A stretch of 64,000 bases of DNA from Ctenosaura bakeri (GCA_948474755.1 CAOLHI010000358.1:619195-683194); one strand, 5' to 3'. Positions 22,235 through 33,429 are shown, counted from the first letter of the stretch. Notes: generated by a model not told the origin, from the letters alone. Translations and numbers: made by a program.

Positions 22235-22663
22235 ATAGATAACATTGTATAAAAACAAACAACACTTCTTTAATTAGGACTACATAGCTACCCTTCCAAA
22301 ACACTGAATTGCTGAATCCTGCAGTCAGCAATTGTAGTTTTTCTTGCAAAATGCATCTTAAAGTTTCCCAGTCTTATAGATAACATTGTATCTTAAAAAA
22401 AAAAAAACTTCTCTAATTACGAATACCACTGCTATGCTTCCAAAACACTGTGTTGCTGAATCCTGTAGTCAGCAATTGTACTTTTTCTTCCAAAATGCAT
22501 CTTAAAGTTTCCCAGTCTTATAGATAACATTGTATCTTTTTTAAAAAAACTTCTCTAATTACCAATAACACTGCTATGCTTCCAAAACACTGAATTGCTG
22601 AATCCTGCAGTCAGCAAATTGTACTTTTTCTTCCAAAATGCATATTAAAGGTTCTCAGTCTTT
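22235..22663. repeat. Tandem repeat, three units of about 142 bp
   Basis: The phrase TATAGATAACATTGTAT starts at 22235, 22375 and 22519 (spacing 140 and 144). Each unit continues with AAAACTTCTTTAATT-like text, CTTCCAAAACACTGAATTGC and TGAATCCTGCAGTCAGCAA. Units differ mainly in the length of the A/T run. It adjoins the 3' side of an L1 fragment and may be that element's 3' untranslated repeat. Confidence 0.9.
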
Positions 22664-23060
22664 CACAAAAGACACCAGTATTTTTTTCCTATCAGTATTG
22701 TTAATATATCAATTTCAGCCAAATCCAGCAGTTATACCAGCCAATCTTATTTTACTGGAATCTCTATATTCTTCCCTTTCTGAGCATATATTATGTGTGC
22801 TGTGGTCATCCTATATCATAGAATCTTGTCATACTTCTCAAGTTGCTCTTCTTCAAATACCAAATGCAATTCCAGTTTTAATTGAAGCTTAACTTTTAAA
22901 ATTTTATGCAGCATAGGATATATTTGATTACAAAATTTGTTGGCCCTTTCACATGTCCAACCCATATGATAAAAGGGAGATAATGAATAAATACTAAAAG
23001 CATGCAAGCAACAGGAACATATTAACCTTTTGGGCATTGGGATATTTGCTTCATTTATAG
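22664..23060 (-). pseudogene. L1 ORF2 C-terminal remnant
   Basis: The minus strand encodes a decayed L1 ORF2 C-terminal cysteine-histidine region: FYHMGWTCERANKF followed by NQIYPMLHKILK. It parallels FYHICWMCPYTRKFWIK in the better-preserved L1 at 30050-32443. The first cysteine pair is displaced and frames are broken downstream. Reverse transcriptase and endonuclease are absent. In intact L1 this region aids RNA binding during target-primed reverse transcription. Identification is by eye and moderate. Confidence 0.5.
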
Positions 23061-23434
23061 AAAGTCAACTTTTTTTTTTTGAGACAATCTTTAACTTGTT
23101 CATTTTTCAGACTGTAGAGCACATGTAATTCTCCAGTATCACATAGGAGGATAGCTGCAGTTTGCCAAGTTAAATTTCATTAAATGTCAAATGCACATTA
23201 ACTGCTGCTACTGCCAGTCGTTCTAGTTTTTAAAAAAAGAAAATTAAAAATGGTGGTCTTTGACCCAAGGAATTTGCCAAACATTTCATGGGAAGCTTAT
23301 TTCCTTTGGATCCATCTGCCCGATGATGCCTTCATAATCAGGATGCAATCAAAATATGATAAACATGCTGGGATGAGTTGGAAGCATACTTGTTTATTAA
23401 CCTCCCTTAGCAGGCCATGAAAATGATACACCTA

Positions 23435-23867
23435 GACCCTTTCCACACGTTACCTGCTCCCAGAGGTGGGGGGTGCCGTTCGTGCAAGCAGTCTCTTGCA
23501 CGAGGCACTCGCATCGCTCCTCCATTCTCCCACAGCTGGGTTGCCAGTCATGTGACCGTCGTGCAAACACCCCGCCCCTTCCTTCTGCAGTGCAGCCTGG
23601 GAGCTGTAGGTTGCGCTGGGGGAGGAAGCACGACCAGCCCGGCTCGCCCGATGCACCGCAGGGCAGGTAAGTGCGTGAGGGCCCCAGGAGCATTGTGCGA
23701 CCACGCAGTATTTTCGGCTTAGAACCGAAAATAAAAAAATCCGTGCATGGCCTGCTTTAGGCTCGTGAGCGTCACGTAAATGGGGGTGCGTCATACGGAC
23801 CGCTGCTCCCCTTTACGTGACACTCAAGGGGCCCTCTTGCAAAAAGAAACTGCATGCGAAAAGGGCC
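23435..23867. mobile_element. CpG-rich TIR DNA element, TSD CTA
   Basis: 433 bp. The left end GACCCTTTCCACACG and the right end CGAAAAGGGCC are inverted repeats; CTA flanks both sides (23432-23434, 23868-23870). The interior repeats the TTTTCGGCTTAGAACCGAAAA hairpin and the TGCAGTGCAGCCTGGGAGCT block of 3384-3822. Rich in CpG, no transposase. Frames of 98-114 codons inside it are not genes. Confidence 0.8.
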
Positions 23868-24802
23868 CTAGGCTGTAGCTCACCGTGCTTCACAGTGGCC
23901 TAGGAGACCCATGCTGCAGAAGCAATATTAGCTCTGGCTCTTTCTTCCTGTCAAAAGTATGGTTTATGTATATACCAATAGCAAAACCTGCCAGGCCTTT
24001 TTAGGGGAGGAAGGCTGTGTTTAAAATCCTTGTGCAGGATTGCAGTTTTTGCAATTCAATGTTTTTCTGAAAGACTATTTTCATATAGCTAGCAGAACCC
24101 TCTCATGCTTCTTCAAACACATTTTGCTTGCAAACATGCATCTCCAGGAGCCCTAGAACTATGTTTAATGTCAACAGGCAGGTCAACATTGACAGGCGGG
24201 TTATTATTTTTGTCTTCTTCAGATATTTGCAGGTGGAGACACAAATCTCCTCATCCGTTATAATTCAAGCAGCCTTAAATGTGAAGACTTTGCCAACCCA
24301 ATGTGTATGTAGCTGTGCCCTCCATGTGTTCAAGGTAGCTTAAATGTGCCTAGCATAAATCACAGGCAGCTGCTGTTATACCTGGGAAGGCTCAATGATG
24401 ACCAGGGCCTTGATATCCCCTAGTTCCTGATTTTGAGTACACCTCCAGCTGATAATTCCTGAGGAGGCTTAACTACACAGAAGTCTTGATGGGCCAATTT
24501 TGCCCTATTACTTCAGAGAGAGGCTCAGCCCCCCCCCAATGTTTTACAGGAGGCTTAAGATCCACCCCACTGCCCCCATTCTGGGTTCCATGTACACATC
24601 TACTACAACCATTGGACTTGTTGCTTTAGAAGCAGCCACCAAAGAGGTTTGGCCTGAAGGGCTGGCCTGAAGCTGAGGATTGACTATCAAGCAGCTTCAC
24701 TTTCTGGTGAATCCATTCTCAGGCCAATGCTTTTACAGTTTAGAAAGAAACTTAATAAGACTTTGAAATATTGTATTCTGTGTCATCATGAGTGATATAA
24801 AG
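23868..24802. other. Unique stretch
   Basis: Nothing recognised; a C run lies near 24530. Confidence 0.45.
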
Positions 24803-24954
24803 AAGTGGTTCTTAACCTTTTCTTTATCAAGACCCTTGTAAATATAATTTGTTTCTGGAGACCCCCAAGACTTAACTCAAGATTTAAATATATAAAATTT
24901 AGATTTAAATATTCAAATATACATGCAAATATTCAAATATGTATTTATTTATTA

Positions 24955-25352
24955 AAGGACTTTGGAGAATAGGGCCATTTCCACACTAAACTGTTATAGT
25001 GCTACAATTTCACTTTCACTGTCCTTTGGATATCCTATGGTACCCTGGAGTTTGCAGTTTAGAGAGAGGTATTTAGAATTCTCAGCCAGAGATTTCTTTG
25101 GCCTCAGTAAACTACAAATCCCAGAATTCCAGAGAATGTTAAAAGTGGAATAATAGCACTATAACAGTGTAGTATGGAAAGGGCCTACGAGTCAAATCCT
25201 TGCTCAGACACTGGGTGACCTTGGGATAGTCACATTCTCTCAACCTCAGAGGAGGGCAAAGGCAAACCCCCTCTGAACAAAGCTTGCAAAAAACAAAACA
25301 AAACTGTGTTGCCATAAGTCAGAAGTGGCTTGAAGACACACAACAAAGTGCT
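24955..25352 (+). mobile_element. Sauria SINE split by a MITE
   Basis: The piece before the MITE, GGACTTTGGAGAATA, matches the SINE's GGACTCTGGAGAC region. After the MITE it resumes with GAGTCAAATCCTTGCTCAG, CACTGGGTGACCTTGGGA and the tail AAGTGGCTTGAAGACACACA. It lacks the first half of the tRNA head. Confidence 0.65.
24972..25195. mobile_element. TIR MITE 'GGGCCATTTC' family, copy C
   Basis: GGGCCATTTCCACACTAAAC and, at the right, GTAGTATGGAAAGGGCC. The core matches copy A (GGAGTTTGCAGTTTAGAGAG; AATTCTCAGCCAGAG). Flanking triplets TAG and TAC differ by one base, consistent with a 3-bp duplication. Confidence 0.75.
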
Positions 25353-25401
25353 GCTGACAGGGGGAGGGTCTTCTAGCCATCTTGTCTCTCCCCTTTGAAA
25401 A

Positions 25402-25548
25402 CTGAGTTATGGAGACCCTAAAGTGAACCTATCATGGCAACATTTGTTTCTTTGCCTTTCTCCGAGACTGAGAGAATGTGACTTGCCTGAGGTCAGCCAG
25501 TGGATTTCTATGGCCAAGTGGGGATTCAAACCTAGTCTCCAGAGTTAT
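25402..25548 (-). mobile_element. Sauria SINE fragment
   Basis: Plus-strand text CTAAAGTGAACCTATCATGG, GAGAATGTGACTTGCCTGAG, CCAAGTGGGGATTCAAACC is the complement of the SINE's central and B-box parts. Frames of 89-123 codons across it are shadows. Confidence 0.8.
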
Positions 25549-25826
25549 GTCTGGGCATGTGCACATGCCTGTCACTGTGTCCCTTTCATCAGGGACATGG
25601 CAGCAGGGTGTATGGGTGCTGATGGACACAGTGGTAGGTGTGTGTGCATGCTCAAGCTTCTCCCTCAGTTGCAAACAAAGGAGCAATTTTAGCACCTGCA
25701 CACTCCCTGCTGCTGCTTTCCTGTTGCTGCCACTATTGGTCTCCGGCAGTTTTGTGCCCCACTTGTGAGGCCTCTGGAGGCCCCCAGTGATTCCTGAACC
25801 CAAGGTTAAGAACCAATGATATAAAG

Positions 25827-27800
25827 TGGAGATGTTTTCCTTTCTTCAAGTGAAACCTAGATAAGGCAGAGGTTAGAAAGTTCCTATAAAAAGTAATTAG
25901 TTGTGATTATAACTCCAAGTCCCTCAAAGTGCAGTTACAGGATTTTTTTTAAAGTGACTCTTTACTTTCCTGTTAAAATAGTTACTCTTAGATTGTAATG
26001 AAAACATTTCAATGCCACAAGGCAGTGAGTGGCCTATGGCACAAAACATGCTCTCCTCCTGGCTACCTCACCATTGCCTGAACAACCACAACAGAGCACA
26101 TTGGACCTTGAACCATGAGATATTCCAGCTCCATCATTTAGTGAGGCCACATCCTCTGAGTTATAACTGTAACAGTAACTATATACAGTTAAATTGCAAA
26201 AGAGCGAGATTATATCTCGTCAAGCTATAATTTTTATGTAATGGACTTACACTGTAGTTAGTGGAGAAATCATAAGTAACTAGTTAACTGATTATTTCAG
26301 AGGACTGTTATCTTTCATGCATGCTGAAGTTCTCTTTCTCTACCTTTCTTCATCTTTGGTTCCTTTGTCACCATCTCGTCTTTCCTATTTTTTCCACAGA
26401 TATTTGAAAACCCAACTGCTAAAGTACGCACCTCTCTAAACAGCACTATATTTTAACAAATGTAGTAATGGAAACTTCCCGCCTTTTTGCCCCAGCAGTG
26501 CCTCTTCCATTTTGTTGAACAGGTCAAATAAACATGTGTCTCTTGAAATCATAGTTTCGTAAACACATCCAGTGCTGCCTGACTAGAGACACCTTTCCTC
26601 TTCTTCTGAGGTATTTATACAATTTACAGCAAGCTGTCTTGGAAGGTTGACTGACATTCTCCAGTGTAGCCAGGAGCATCTGCAAACTCTGCATATTCAA
26701 TTAAGAAACGTCTCTCTGCTTTCCCTCCCTCGCTACAAGTTCTTACAAGAGAACAATTTTACCCCAAAGCCCTTTTCTTCCAGAAGAGTACAAGGTTAAA
26801 CTTGTTAAGCTAAGCATTAGCATCAGAAACAACATTTGGAACTGAGCTCTGACACAAATTTAACTTTGAAATAAGGTAGGGGCTTGTTAAAATGGTTCTA
26901 TTTTTATTAAAAAAATAAAAATATCAGAAAAGTATGCATGTTAGGATGGAAGGAGATGTGCCATGAACAGAGGAACCAAAACTGTGGGAGCAATCATTAA
27001 GGTTGGGATGCAACATAACACATTCAAAGCTTTGCTTGTCGTGGAAGTTTAGTAGGATGAAATGAAACCCAAGAAATGAACAAGGAAGCGTGTTATGGGG
27101 GTAAAATCAGCAAGTTCCTATAGGAGAGCATGATGGTGTAAAGAAAGAGCTGTTGCCTGATCAGTGGGGATTGTGGGAACTGGATTCACCACATAGCACC
27201 ATAACTATGGCATTTACACACTCTTAACTCCTCAACAGGATTTCAGCCAATAAAATAAGTCCAGATTAGATGAGAAACTATCTGGCAGAAAGAAACCTTC
27301 AGAAGGAATGGCCTAGCACTCAGTTATAATCCAGAGCACTTCTGATTGCTATTACTGTACCACAGAATGATTTTAAATAGTCAAAACATAGTACACTGGC
27401 TCACTTACCTGATAGTAAATGTCTGTGGTTCTGAGACTGTATTCAGATCTATTAGAGAGAGAGAGAAAGAGAAGTGGAAAGACCAAACAGGTGACTAATG
27501 AAACAGTTGATGAAAGTGATATCCTTCTAAGGCATATATGATCATTGATTTTCTTCAAATTTCATGTGGCTGCCACTTAGGGTTGGAGACATGTCAAACA
27601 CATGATTCAAAAGGCCTTAAAGATTTTCAGACCAAATCCACCCGAGTGAGCATGTTCTTCCATATAATCAATATACGGGGTATACGATATAGGACTACTT
27701 GCTATACCTAGTGAAATTCATTTACTCAGCTTATTCATTTATTCTTTTCATATTTACAATTTTTATAAAATTGTGTAGATTCAAGAATTTCAAAGGACTA
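25827..27800. other. Unique AT-rich stretch
   Basis: Only short frames and a (GA)n tract near 27454-27472. No repeat or exon recognised. Confidence 0.45.
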
Positions 27801-27804
27801 AACA

Positions 27805-29027
27805 TCAATAAGACCTAAAATAAATAGAAAACGGATGACAGATTCATTGAGGGAAGAATCATTTGAAAATCATCCTACAATTTTAGAAAGCAAAGTAGAA
27901 GCTGAATTCAGAGCACTTGGGAGAAATAAATCACCAGAAACAGATGGAATACCAACAGAGCTGTTTCAAGCTACAGAGACAGAATCTACTCCAGTTCTAA
28001 CTAAAATCTGTCAACAGATATGGAAAACAAAACAATGGCCCACAGATTGGAAACAGTCAATATACCTTCCAATCTCCAGCCAAGGGCACACTAGAGATTA
28101 CAGTAACCACAGGAACATGGTATTAATCTCCCATGCAAGCAAAGTGATGCTCAAAATTCTATAACAATTTTTTTTACTATATATGGAGTGAGAAATTCCA
28201 GATGCCCAAGCTGGGTTCAGGAAAGGAAGAGGCACTATTGCAAACATATGCTGGATAATGGAGCACACCAAAGAATTTCAGAAGAAAATTAGCCTTTGCT
28301 TGTATAAACCATAAAAAGCCATGAATCATTCTTAAAGAAATGTGTTACACATTTAATTTTCCTGATACATAATCTCTACTCAAGACAAGTTGCTATTGTC
28401 AAGACAGAATATGGAGAAATGGAATGGTTTCCAATTAGCAAGGGGGTCAAGGATGACTGCATTTATCACCCTATTTGTCTAACTTGTATGCTGAAGATAT
28501 CATATGTAAAGCAGGATTAAACTTGGAAGAAGGAGTCATGAAAATTGGAGCAAGGAATATTGACAATTTAAGATATGCAGATAACACTATACTGCTAGCA
28601 GAAAACAGCAACAGCTTGGAACAACCACCGAAGGAAGTCAAGGAAAAAAGTACAAAAGCAGGTTTGCAGCTAAACATGAAGAAAACAAAAATAATGACTA
28701 CAGCTGATTTACATAACTTTAAAGTAGATGATGAAGACACTGAAAGAGGGAAAGATTTCTTGTACCTTGGCTAAGTTGTTATTTGGAATGGAGGCTGCAG
28801 TTAAGAAATCAGAAGAAGACTAGGACAGCTATGAAGGAACTGGACAAGATCCTCAAGTATAAAGATACATAATTAAATACTGACGTTAGGATTGTCCATG
28901 CCATCGTATTTCCAGTTTCTCTATATAGTTGTAAAAGCTGGACAGTGAAAAAAGCTGATATAAAGAAATCAACTCATTTGAAATGTGGTGCTGCTAAAAA
29001 GAAAAATAAATGGGTATTTAGAGCAAA
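27805..29027 (+). pseudogene. BovB (RTE) reverse transcriptase, 5' segment of a split copy
   Basis: The product would be the RT domain of a BovB retrotransposon. The first frame (27835-28164) holds LGRNKSPETDGIPTELF, the ICQQIWKTKQWPTDWK stretch and ISHASKVMLKIL, all characteristic of the RT fingers. After a frame change the DNA encodes PDAQAGFRKGRGT. A second frame (28475-28774) carries LRYADNTILLAE, the catalytic YADD box with its second Asp changed to Asn, and LQLNMKKTKIM. The endonuclease domain is missing. Several frameshifts make it inactive. At 29027 the sequence is cut by a Helitron and continues at 32662. BovB is also the presumed source of the tails of the Sauria and 5S SINEs here. 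Confidence 0.85.
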
Positions 29028-29161
29028 CTAGCATATTTACCTGGCATTGCCTGAGGTTTTTATTTTCCTCTTAAGAACTCACCAAACTGTCTTCTCCATT
29101 TCCTATAACTTTGCTCTGTATTTCCCAATGCAATCTGTATTCAGAATTATTTACATACACA

Positions 29162-29589
29162 GGGCTTTTCTGCACCTTACTTTTTCACCTGCTGGGTTGG
29201 GGTTTTCGCGTAAGAAGCCTTGGAAGGAACGCTCTCACAAGCCTCCTGCTTCAGCTCCGCAGCAAATTCCTGCTCACACGAGCACCCCGCCCGCGCCCAC
29301 CCCTTCCTTCCGCAGTGCAGCCTGGGAGTTGTAGGCTGCGCTGGGACAGGAAGTGCAACTGGTGTGTCTCAGGAGGCTTCGCACGGCAGGTGAGTAGGCC
29401 CCAGGCCTCTGAGTGATGCGTGAGCATGGAGCATTTTCGGCTTGAAGCCAAAAATGAAAAAATGCATGTGCGCTTCACATCAGGCTCTTGAGCGTCGCGT
29501 AAATGTGAGTGTGTCATGCAGACCACTCCTCACATTTACACAACGCTCAAGGGGCCCTCTCGCTCCCAAAACACTGTGTGAAAAGGGCC
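29162..29589. mobile_element. CpG-rich TIR DNA element inside the Helitron
   Basis: The left end GGGCTTTTCTGCACC and the right end GTGTGAAAAGGGCC pair as inverted repeats. The interior has CCGCAGTGCAGCCTGGGAGTT and the ATTTTCGGCTTGAAGCC hairpin, so it belongs with 3384-3822 and 23435-23867. The flanking triplets (ACA and TCC) do not match, perhaps because of a small deletion at the left edge. No transposase. Confidence 0.7.
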
Positions 29590-29840
29590 TCCTTGCTGCT
29601 AGGCCTCGTGTCCATAGCAACCAGCCTATTCCTGTACCTGTAAATTTTCCCCATATTCCCCAATCCAATCCTTATTCAGAGTTATTTACATTCAGAGGTT
29701 GGGTTCCTGTGGGAATACACTGCCTCCTTCTTGCTACTAGGGATCACCTCCATAGCAACTGGCCTATCCCAGTACCTATAATTTTTCCCATGTCCCCAAT
29801 CCAATCTGCGTTCTCTGGCGACATTGATGTACTGGCTTTT
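29590..29840 (-). repeat. Internal repeated units of the Helitron
   Basis: Two units share CCATAGCAACCAGCCTAT / CCATAGCAACTGGCCTAT, CCTGTACCTGTAAATTTTCC / CCAGTACCTATAATTTTTCC and CCCCAATCCAATC. A third, partial one (CCATAGTAGCCAGCCTGAG) is at about 32490. The same motif occurs once at 39290-39425. They are spaced about 140 bp and may be variable subterminal repeats of the Helitron family. Confidence 0.65.
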
Positions 29841-30049
29841 GTTTTGTGTTGCTTTGTTTTTTTGTTTTCTGTTGAATTTATGCAATAGCTTTATGTTTTT
29901 CTGGAAGCATTTTTTGTTTTGAATTTCAACTTTAAGATTCCTCACATATGGATCCCATACAATCTACTGTGTGAAGCGAGAGGACCTTGTAACTATATTG
30001 TGTATGTCACTTTAATTTCTCTCACATATGCCTCCCAAAAGTTTTCTGG

Positions 30050-32083
30050 TATACAATATTACGAAAAAAGAAATGAAAAACAACTGGCCATACTATTCTT
30101 AGATGCTGAAAAGGCCTTTGATCAAATCAGATGGCCATTTATAACACAAACCTTAGAAAGAATGAACTGTGGAGATACCTTTGTCTACTGGATAAAAGCC
30201 ATATAAAAAGAACAAAGCACTAAGATAATCATGAATGGTGAATTGACAGATGAGATTCAAATCAGAAAAGGAACAAGACAGGGGTGCCCAATATCTCCTC
30301 TACTTTTCATTGCAATATTAGAAGTATTAAATATAACTATACGTGAAAATTTAAATATTAAAGGAATTCGGATAAAAGATCAAGAATATAAGCTTCGCGC
30401 CTTTGCAAATGATGTTGTTTTCTTTGTGGAGGATCCTCTCTTGGGGATTATGGAGCTTATGGAAGAAATTAAAAATGTTGGAGATGTGGCTGGATTAAAA
30501 ATAAATAAAAATAAATCTTATATCATGGTCGAGAACATGACTAACCTTGAAAAAGAGAAGATTACTGAACTCACTGGCTGTATGATACAGAAGAAAGTCA
30601 AATATTTAGGATTGTGGGTCTCAGAACGTAACAAGGATCTATTTGATAACAATTATGATAAAGTATGGAAAGAAATTACGTTGGATTTACAAAGATGGAC
30701 CAAATTAAATTTATCACTTTTAGGAAGAATCACAACCATTAAAATGAATATTCTACCCAAATTCAATTTTCTATTTCAAAATCAACCAATTATGACCAAT
30801 GACAAACCTTTTAAAGTCTGGAACAAGGAAATTTCAAAATATATTTGGGCCGAAAAAAAGCCTAAAATTAGATGGAAGCTGCTTTCAGAGCAGCCAGAGA
30901 AAGGAGGGTGTGGATTACCCGATCTTAGATTATATTATTACGCAAATGTCCTAGATTGGCTACAAGAATGGATAAAAGACTTCTGATCCTGGAAGGAGCT
31001 AATATGTTGTATGGTTTCCATGCATATTTATGGTACGAGAAAGACAAGATCGACAGAGAATTTAAAAACCATCATATAAGAAAGTCATTGATTAGAGTTT
31101 GGAAAATAGTAAAAAAAGATTTATATAATAAAATACCACTTCGGATATCGCCTCAAGAGGCTTTTTACGGACAATGGGTTAATAAAAAGAAAGATTGGAT
31201 TAGATATAAAGATTTATTGAAGATTGAACAACCAGACATAGCTAGATTGAAGACGAGAGAAGAACTACAAAGTGAAGGCATAATATTAAATTGGTTCCCA
31301 TATTTATAACTTAAAGAAAGATTCAAAATAGATCTAAAATTAGAAGGATTTATTTGTCAGAAAGTTTACAATGAAGTAGAAACAATAATCTTCTCCAAAA
31401 CCAAACAAAAAATTTCCCTTTTCTATAAATATCTGAATACTCGTAAACTGGAGGATGAAAATATCAAAGATGTAATGATAATGTGGGCGCGGAATTTCCA
31501 ATGAAACATTCCCCTTGATGTATGGGAAACATCCTGGAAAAATACCATGGAATTCACCAGTTTACAGGAAATAAAGGAGAACTATTTAACGCCTGAGAAA
31601 ATAAACAAAATGTACCATACTGGCGAAAATAAATGTTGGAAGTGCAGAGAAAACATTGGTACATTTTATCATATCTGCTGGATGTGCCCTTATACAAGAA
31701 AATTTTGGATAAAAATACATAATGTCATAAAAGAAATTTATAATGTATCTTTTTCTATGGAACCTGAATTCTTTCTTCTAAACATGACTAATACATTTGA
31801 GAGAAGTTTCCAAACCAAAAATAAAATAATCTTATTGTATCTAGTTACTGCAGCTAGGACAGTTTTTGCGAGATTGTGGAAATTAAATGAAATTCCAGAT
31901 CTACAACTGTGGTATCAAAAAGTGGCTGACTATAAACAATTGGACTTTCTTTCTTTTAAACTGAAGGGAAAACAGATGAAATTAGTCGAGCATGATTGGA
32001 AACCGGTCACAACTTATATGGTACAAAAAGGTTATTGGGCACAAGATGCCCTGAATGAAACACTGTCTGATACCAAGAGATAA
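30050..32083 (+). pseudogene. L1 ORF2 (RT to C-terminal domain), inactivated
   Basis: ORF2 encodes the L1 endonuclease-reverse transcriptase that copies L1 RNA into nuclear DNA by target-primed reverse transcription. This copy starts in the RT domain at LFLDAEKAFDQI, followed by GTRQGCPISPLLF and RAFANDVVFF, where the catalytic FADD has become FAND, then GLKINKNKS and VKYLGLWVS. The C-terminal part contains CWKCRENIGTFYHICWMC, the CCHC-like L1 cysteine motif, and ends at 32083. One frame runs to about 30975 with a single nonsense codon (TAA at 30204-30206). A frameshift near 30975 leads into the second frame, which has stops at 31307-31309 (TAA) and 31502-31504 (TGA, likely from TGG). The fragment covers roughly the last 670 codons of a protein usually near 1,250-1,300 residues. 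Confidence 0.9.
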
Positions 32084-32443
32084 CATCAAGTTAGATATTA
32101 TATATATTAAACAAGTTAATATAAATAAGACAACGATAAAAGGGTTAAGCCAAAAATGTTTATTTATTTGTTTTTGTGAACATAGGAAGACAAAATAACA
32201 TTTTATATTGTTATTTGGGGAGTTTATGGAATGAGCAAATAGCTGGTGTAATGTCTCCGGGTGGGAGCAAGGAAGTCAAAGGTAATGTTGAAATAACGAA
32301 CATCATAATGAATCTGAAATTATAGTTGTAATTATATTAACTTTGCATTACCGAGATAAATATCTTTGTAAAATTGTATATATGGGAATTGTATAAGGTG
32401 GTATTTTAACCTTATGTTTATAATAAAAATATATAATAAAAAA
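30050..32443 (+). mobile_element. 5'-truncated L1 LINE with 13-bp target duplication
   Basis: The insertion is bounded by AAAAGTTTTCTGG at 30037-30049 and again at 32444-32456 after the poly(A) tract. Removing it rejoins the Helitron. It comprises the second part of ORF2, a 3' untranslated region of about 360 bp (32084-32430) with an AATAAA-like signal, and a short A tail. ORF1, the endonuclease and the first RT motifs are missing. The clean duplication and few disabling changes make it the youngest LINE in the window. Confidence 0.9.
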
Positions 32444-32661
32444 AAAAGTTTTCTGGCATACTTATTGATGGTAGGGCTTGTCTCCATAGTAGCCAGCCTG
32501 AGACCCAAAAGCTCTCTGGCTGAGAATTCTAAAGGCCCTCCCTAAACTGCCAACCCCAGGATTCCATAGAATCTTCTTAGGCAGCCAATCATATGAGGTC
32601 TTCACCTGCCTGACACAGACAAACAGAATAACATGCACAAACATTGCTTTTATATTATAAA

Positions 32662-32921
32662 TCAAGCCTGAACATTCCCCAGAAGCCAAGATAACTGAGA
32701 CTGTCCTACTTTGGATGTATCTTGAAAAGACATGGTTTACTAGTAAAGACAATAACACTTGGACAGGCGGTGGGAAAAGAGGAGGACCACATTATAGATG
32801 GATCAGCTCAGTCAAGGAAGCCATGGCCTGGAGTCTGTTGATGACAGAGTAACTTGGATGTCTCTAAGTCATAGGATCATCATAAGTTGAAGTTGTCATG
32901 ACAGCAGTTAACAACAAACAC
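32662..32921 (+). pseudogene. BovB LINE, 3' segment of the split copy
   Basis: It continues the BovB interrupted at 29027: CAAGCCTGAACATTCCCCAG directly follows the missing text in BovB order, then CTGTCCTACTTTGGATG, a degenerate GKRGGPHYRWISSVKEA-like stretch (near 32775-32825) and the tail CATAAGTTGAAGTTGTCATG, AACAACAAAC. It encodes the C-terminal tail after the RT domain. Frameshifted. Confidence 0.8.
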
Positions 32922-32989
32922 AGCACACTTTTTATGTGGTTGAAGAAATGGATGCTGGGTTGGCATAACTGCATTGAAAACTAAAAATA

Positions 32990-33300
32990 GGTGGAGTATG
33001 TTGAAATTCTAATGGAAGAGCATTCTACATAATAGGTGCCACCACACTAAATGTCTTCCTCCCAAAAAATTGCCAAGTTGATATCAGGAGCATACAGGAC
33101 TATGAGGAGGGCTTCTTCCAGATGGCCTCCAAGACCACATCAGTCTGCAAGAAAGAAGGTAGCCTTTTGTATTATAAGGTCCCAATTTGTTTAGGGCTTC
33201 ATAAACTAATGACAAAATCTCAAACCTGTCTGAATAGCAAATGAGCAGCCAGAGCAACACTTTCAGTAGAGGTGTTACATGCTGTTGGTAGAATGCCTCG
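32990..33300 (+). mobile_element. LINE 3' region (L2/CR1-like), old
   Basis: GGAAGAGCATTCTACATAAT, AGGTGCCACCACACTAAATG, TTGTTTAGGGCTTCATAAAC and CAAATGAGCAGCCAGAGCA follow the order of a widespread amniote LINE 3' region ('...GGTGCCACCAC... TTTAGGGCTTTATAGG... AGCCAGTGGAGC'). No coding part. Exact family not assigned. Confidence 0.5.
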
Positions 33301-33429
33301 CTCAATGTTGTTTCATTCTCAGTGTTTAGTGTTTCTTCTACTATTTGTTTGCCCAGGCAATTTTCTGATACATCTGTCAATCATAAACCCTGATTAGTTT
33401 AATTAATTTTTTTCAGCCCTAGATCTTAA

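Larger units (their letters stand above)
24803..25818. mobile_element. hAT element with 8-bp TSD and nested insertions
   Basis: The left end AAGTGGTTCTTAACCTT and the right end AAGGTTAAGAACCAATG are inverted repeats of the hAT type. ATATAAAG occurs exactly at both outer edges (24795-24802 and 25819-25826), a perfect 8-bp target duplication. Inside are a Sauria SINE interrupted by a MITE and a second, minus-strand Sauria SINE. The remaining sequence (about 25550-25800) is GC-rich and has no transposase. GAGACCCCCAAGAC and GGCCCCCAGTGATTCC sit near the two ends. Confidence 0.85.
29028..32661 (-). mobile_element. Helitron carrying two younger insertions
   Basis: On the minus strand the element ends with GGCAATGCCAGGTAAATATG then CTAG (plus 29028-29031), the Helitron 3' signature with a small GC stem. 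The 5' end, near 32661, reads TTATAATATAAAAGCAATG, a decayed form of TCTAATATATAAAAG at 39103. It sits between an A (29027) and a T (32662), as Helitrons do, and makes no target duplication. Own sequence is left at 29028-29161, 29590-30049 and 32457-32661. It contains repeated units around CCATAGCAACCAGCC. No Rep/helicase frame, so non-autonomous. Related to 39103-39678. Confidence 0.8.

Noticed and set aside
22235..22663. CRISPR-like array
   Set aside because: The three units are contiguous near-identical copies without unique spacers, in a vertebrate repeat setting.
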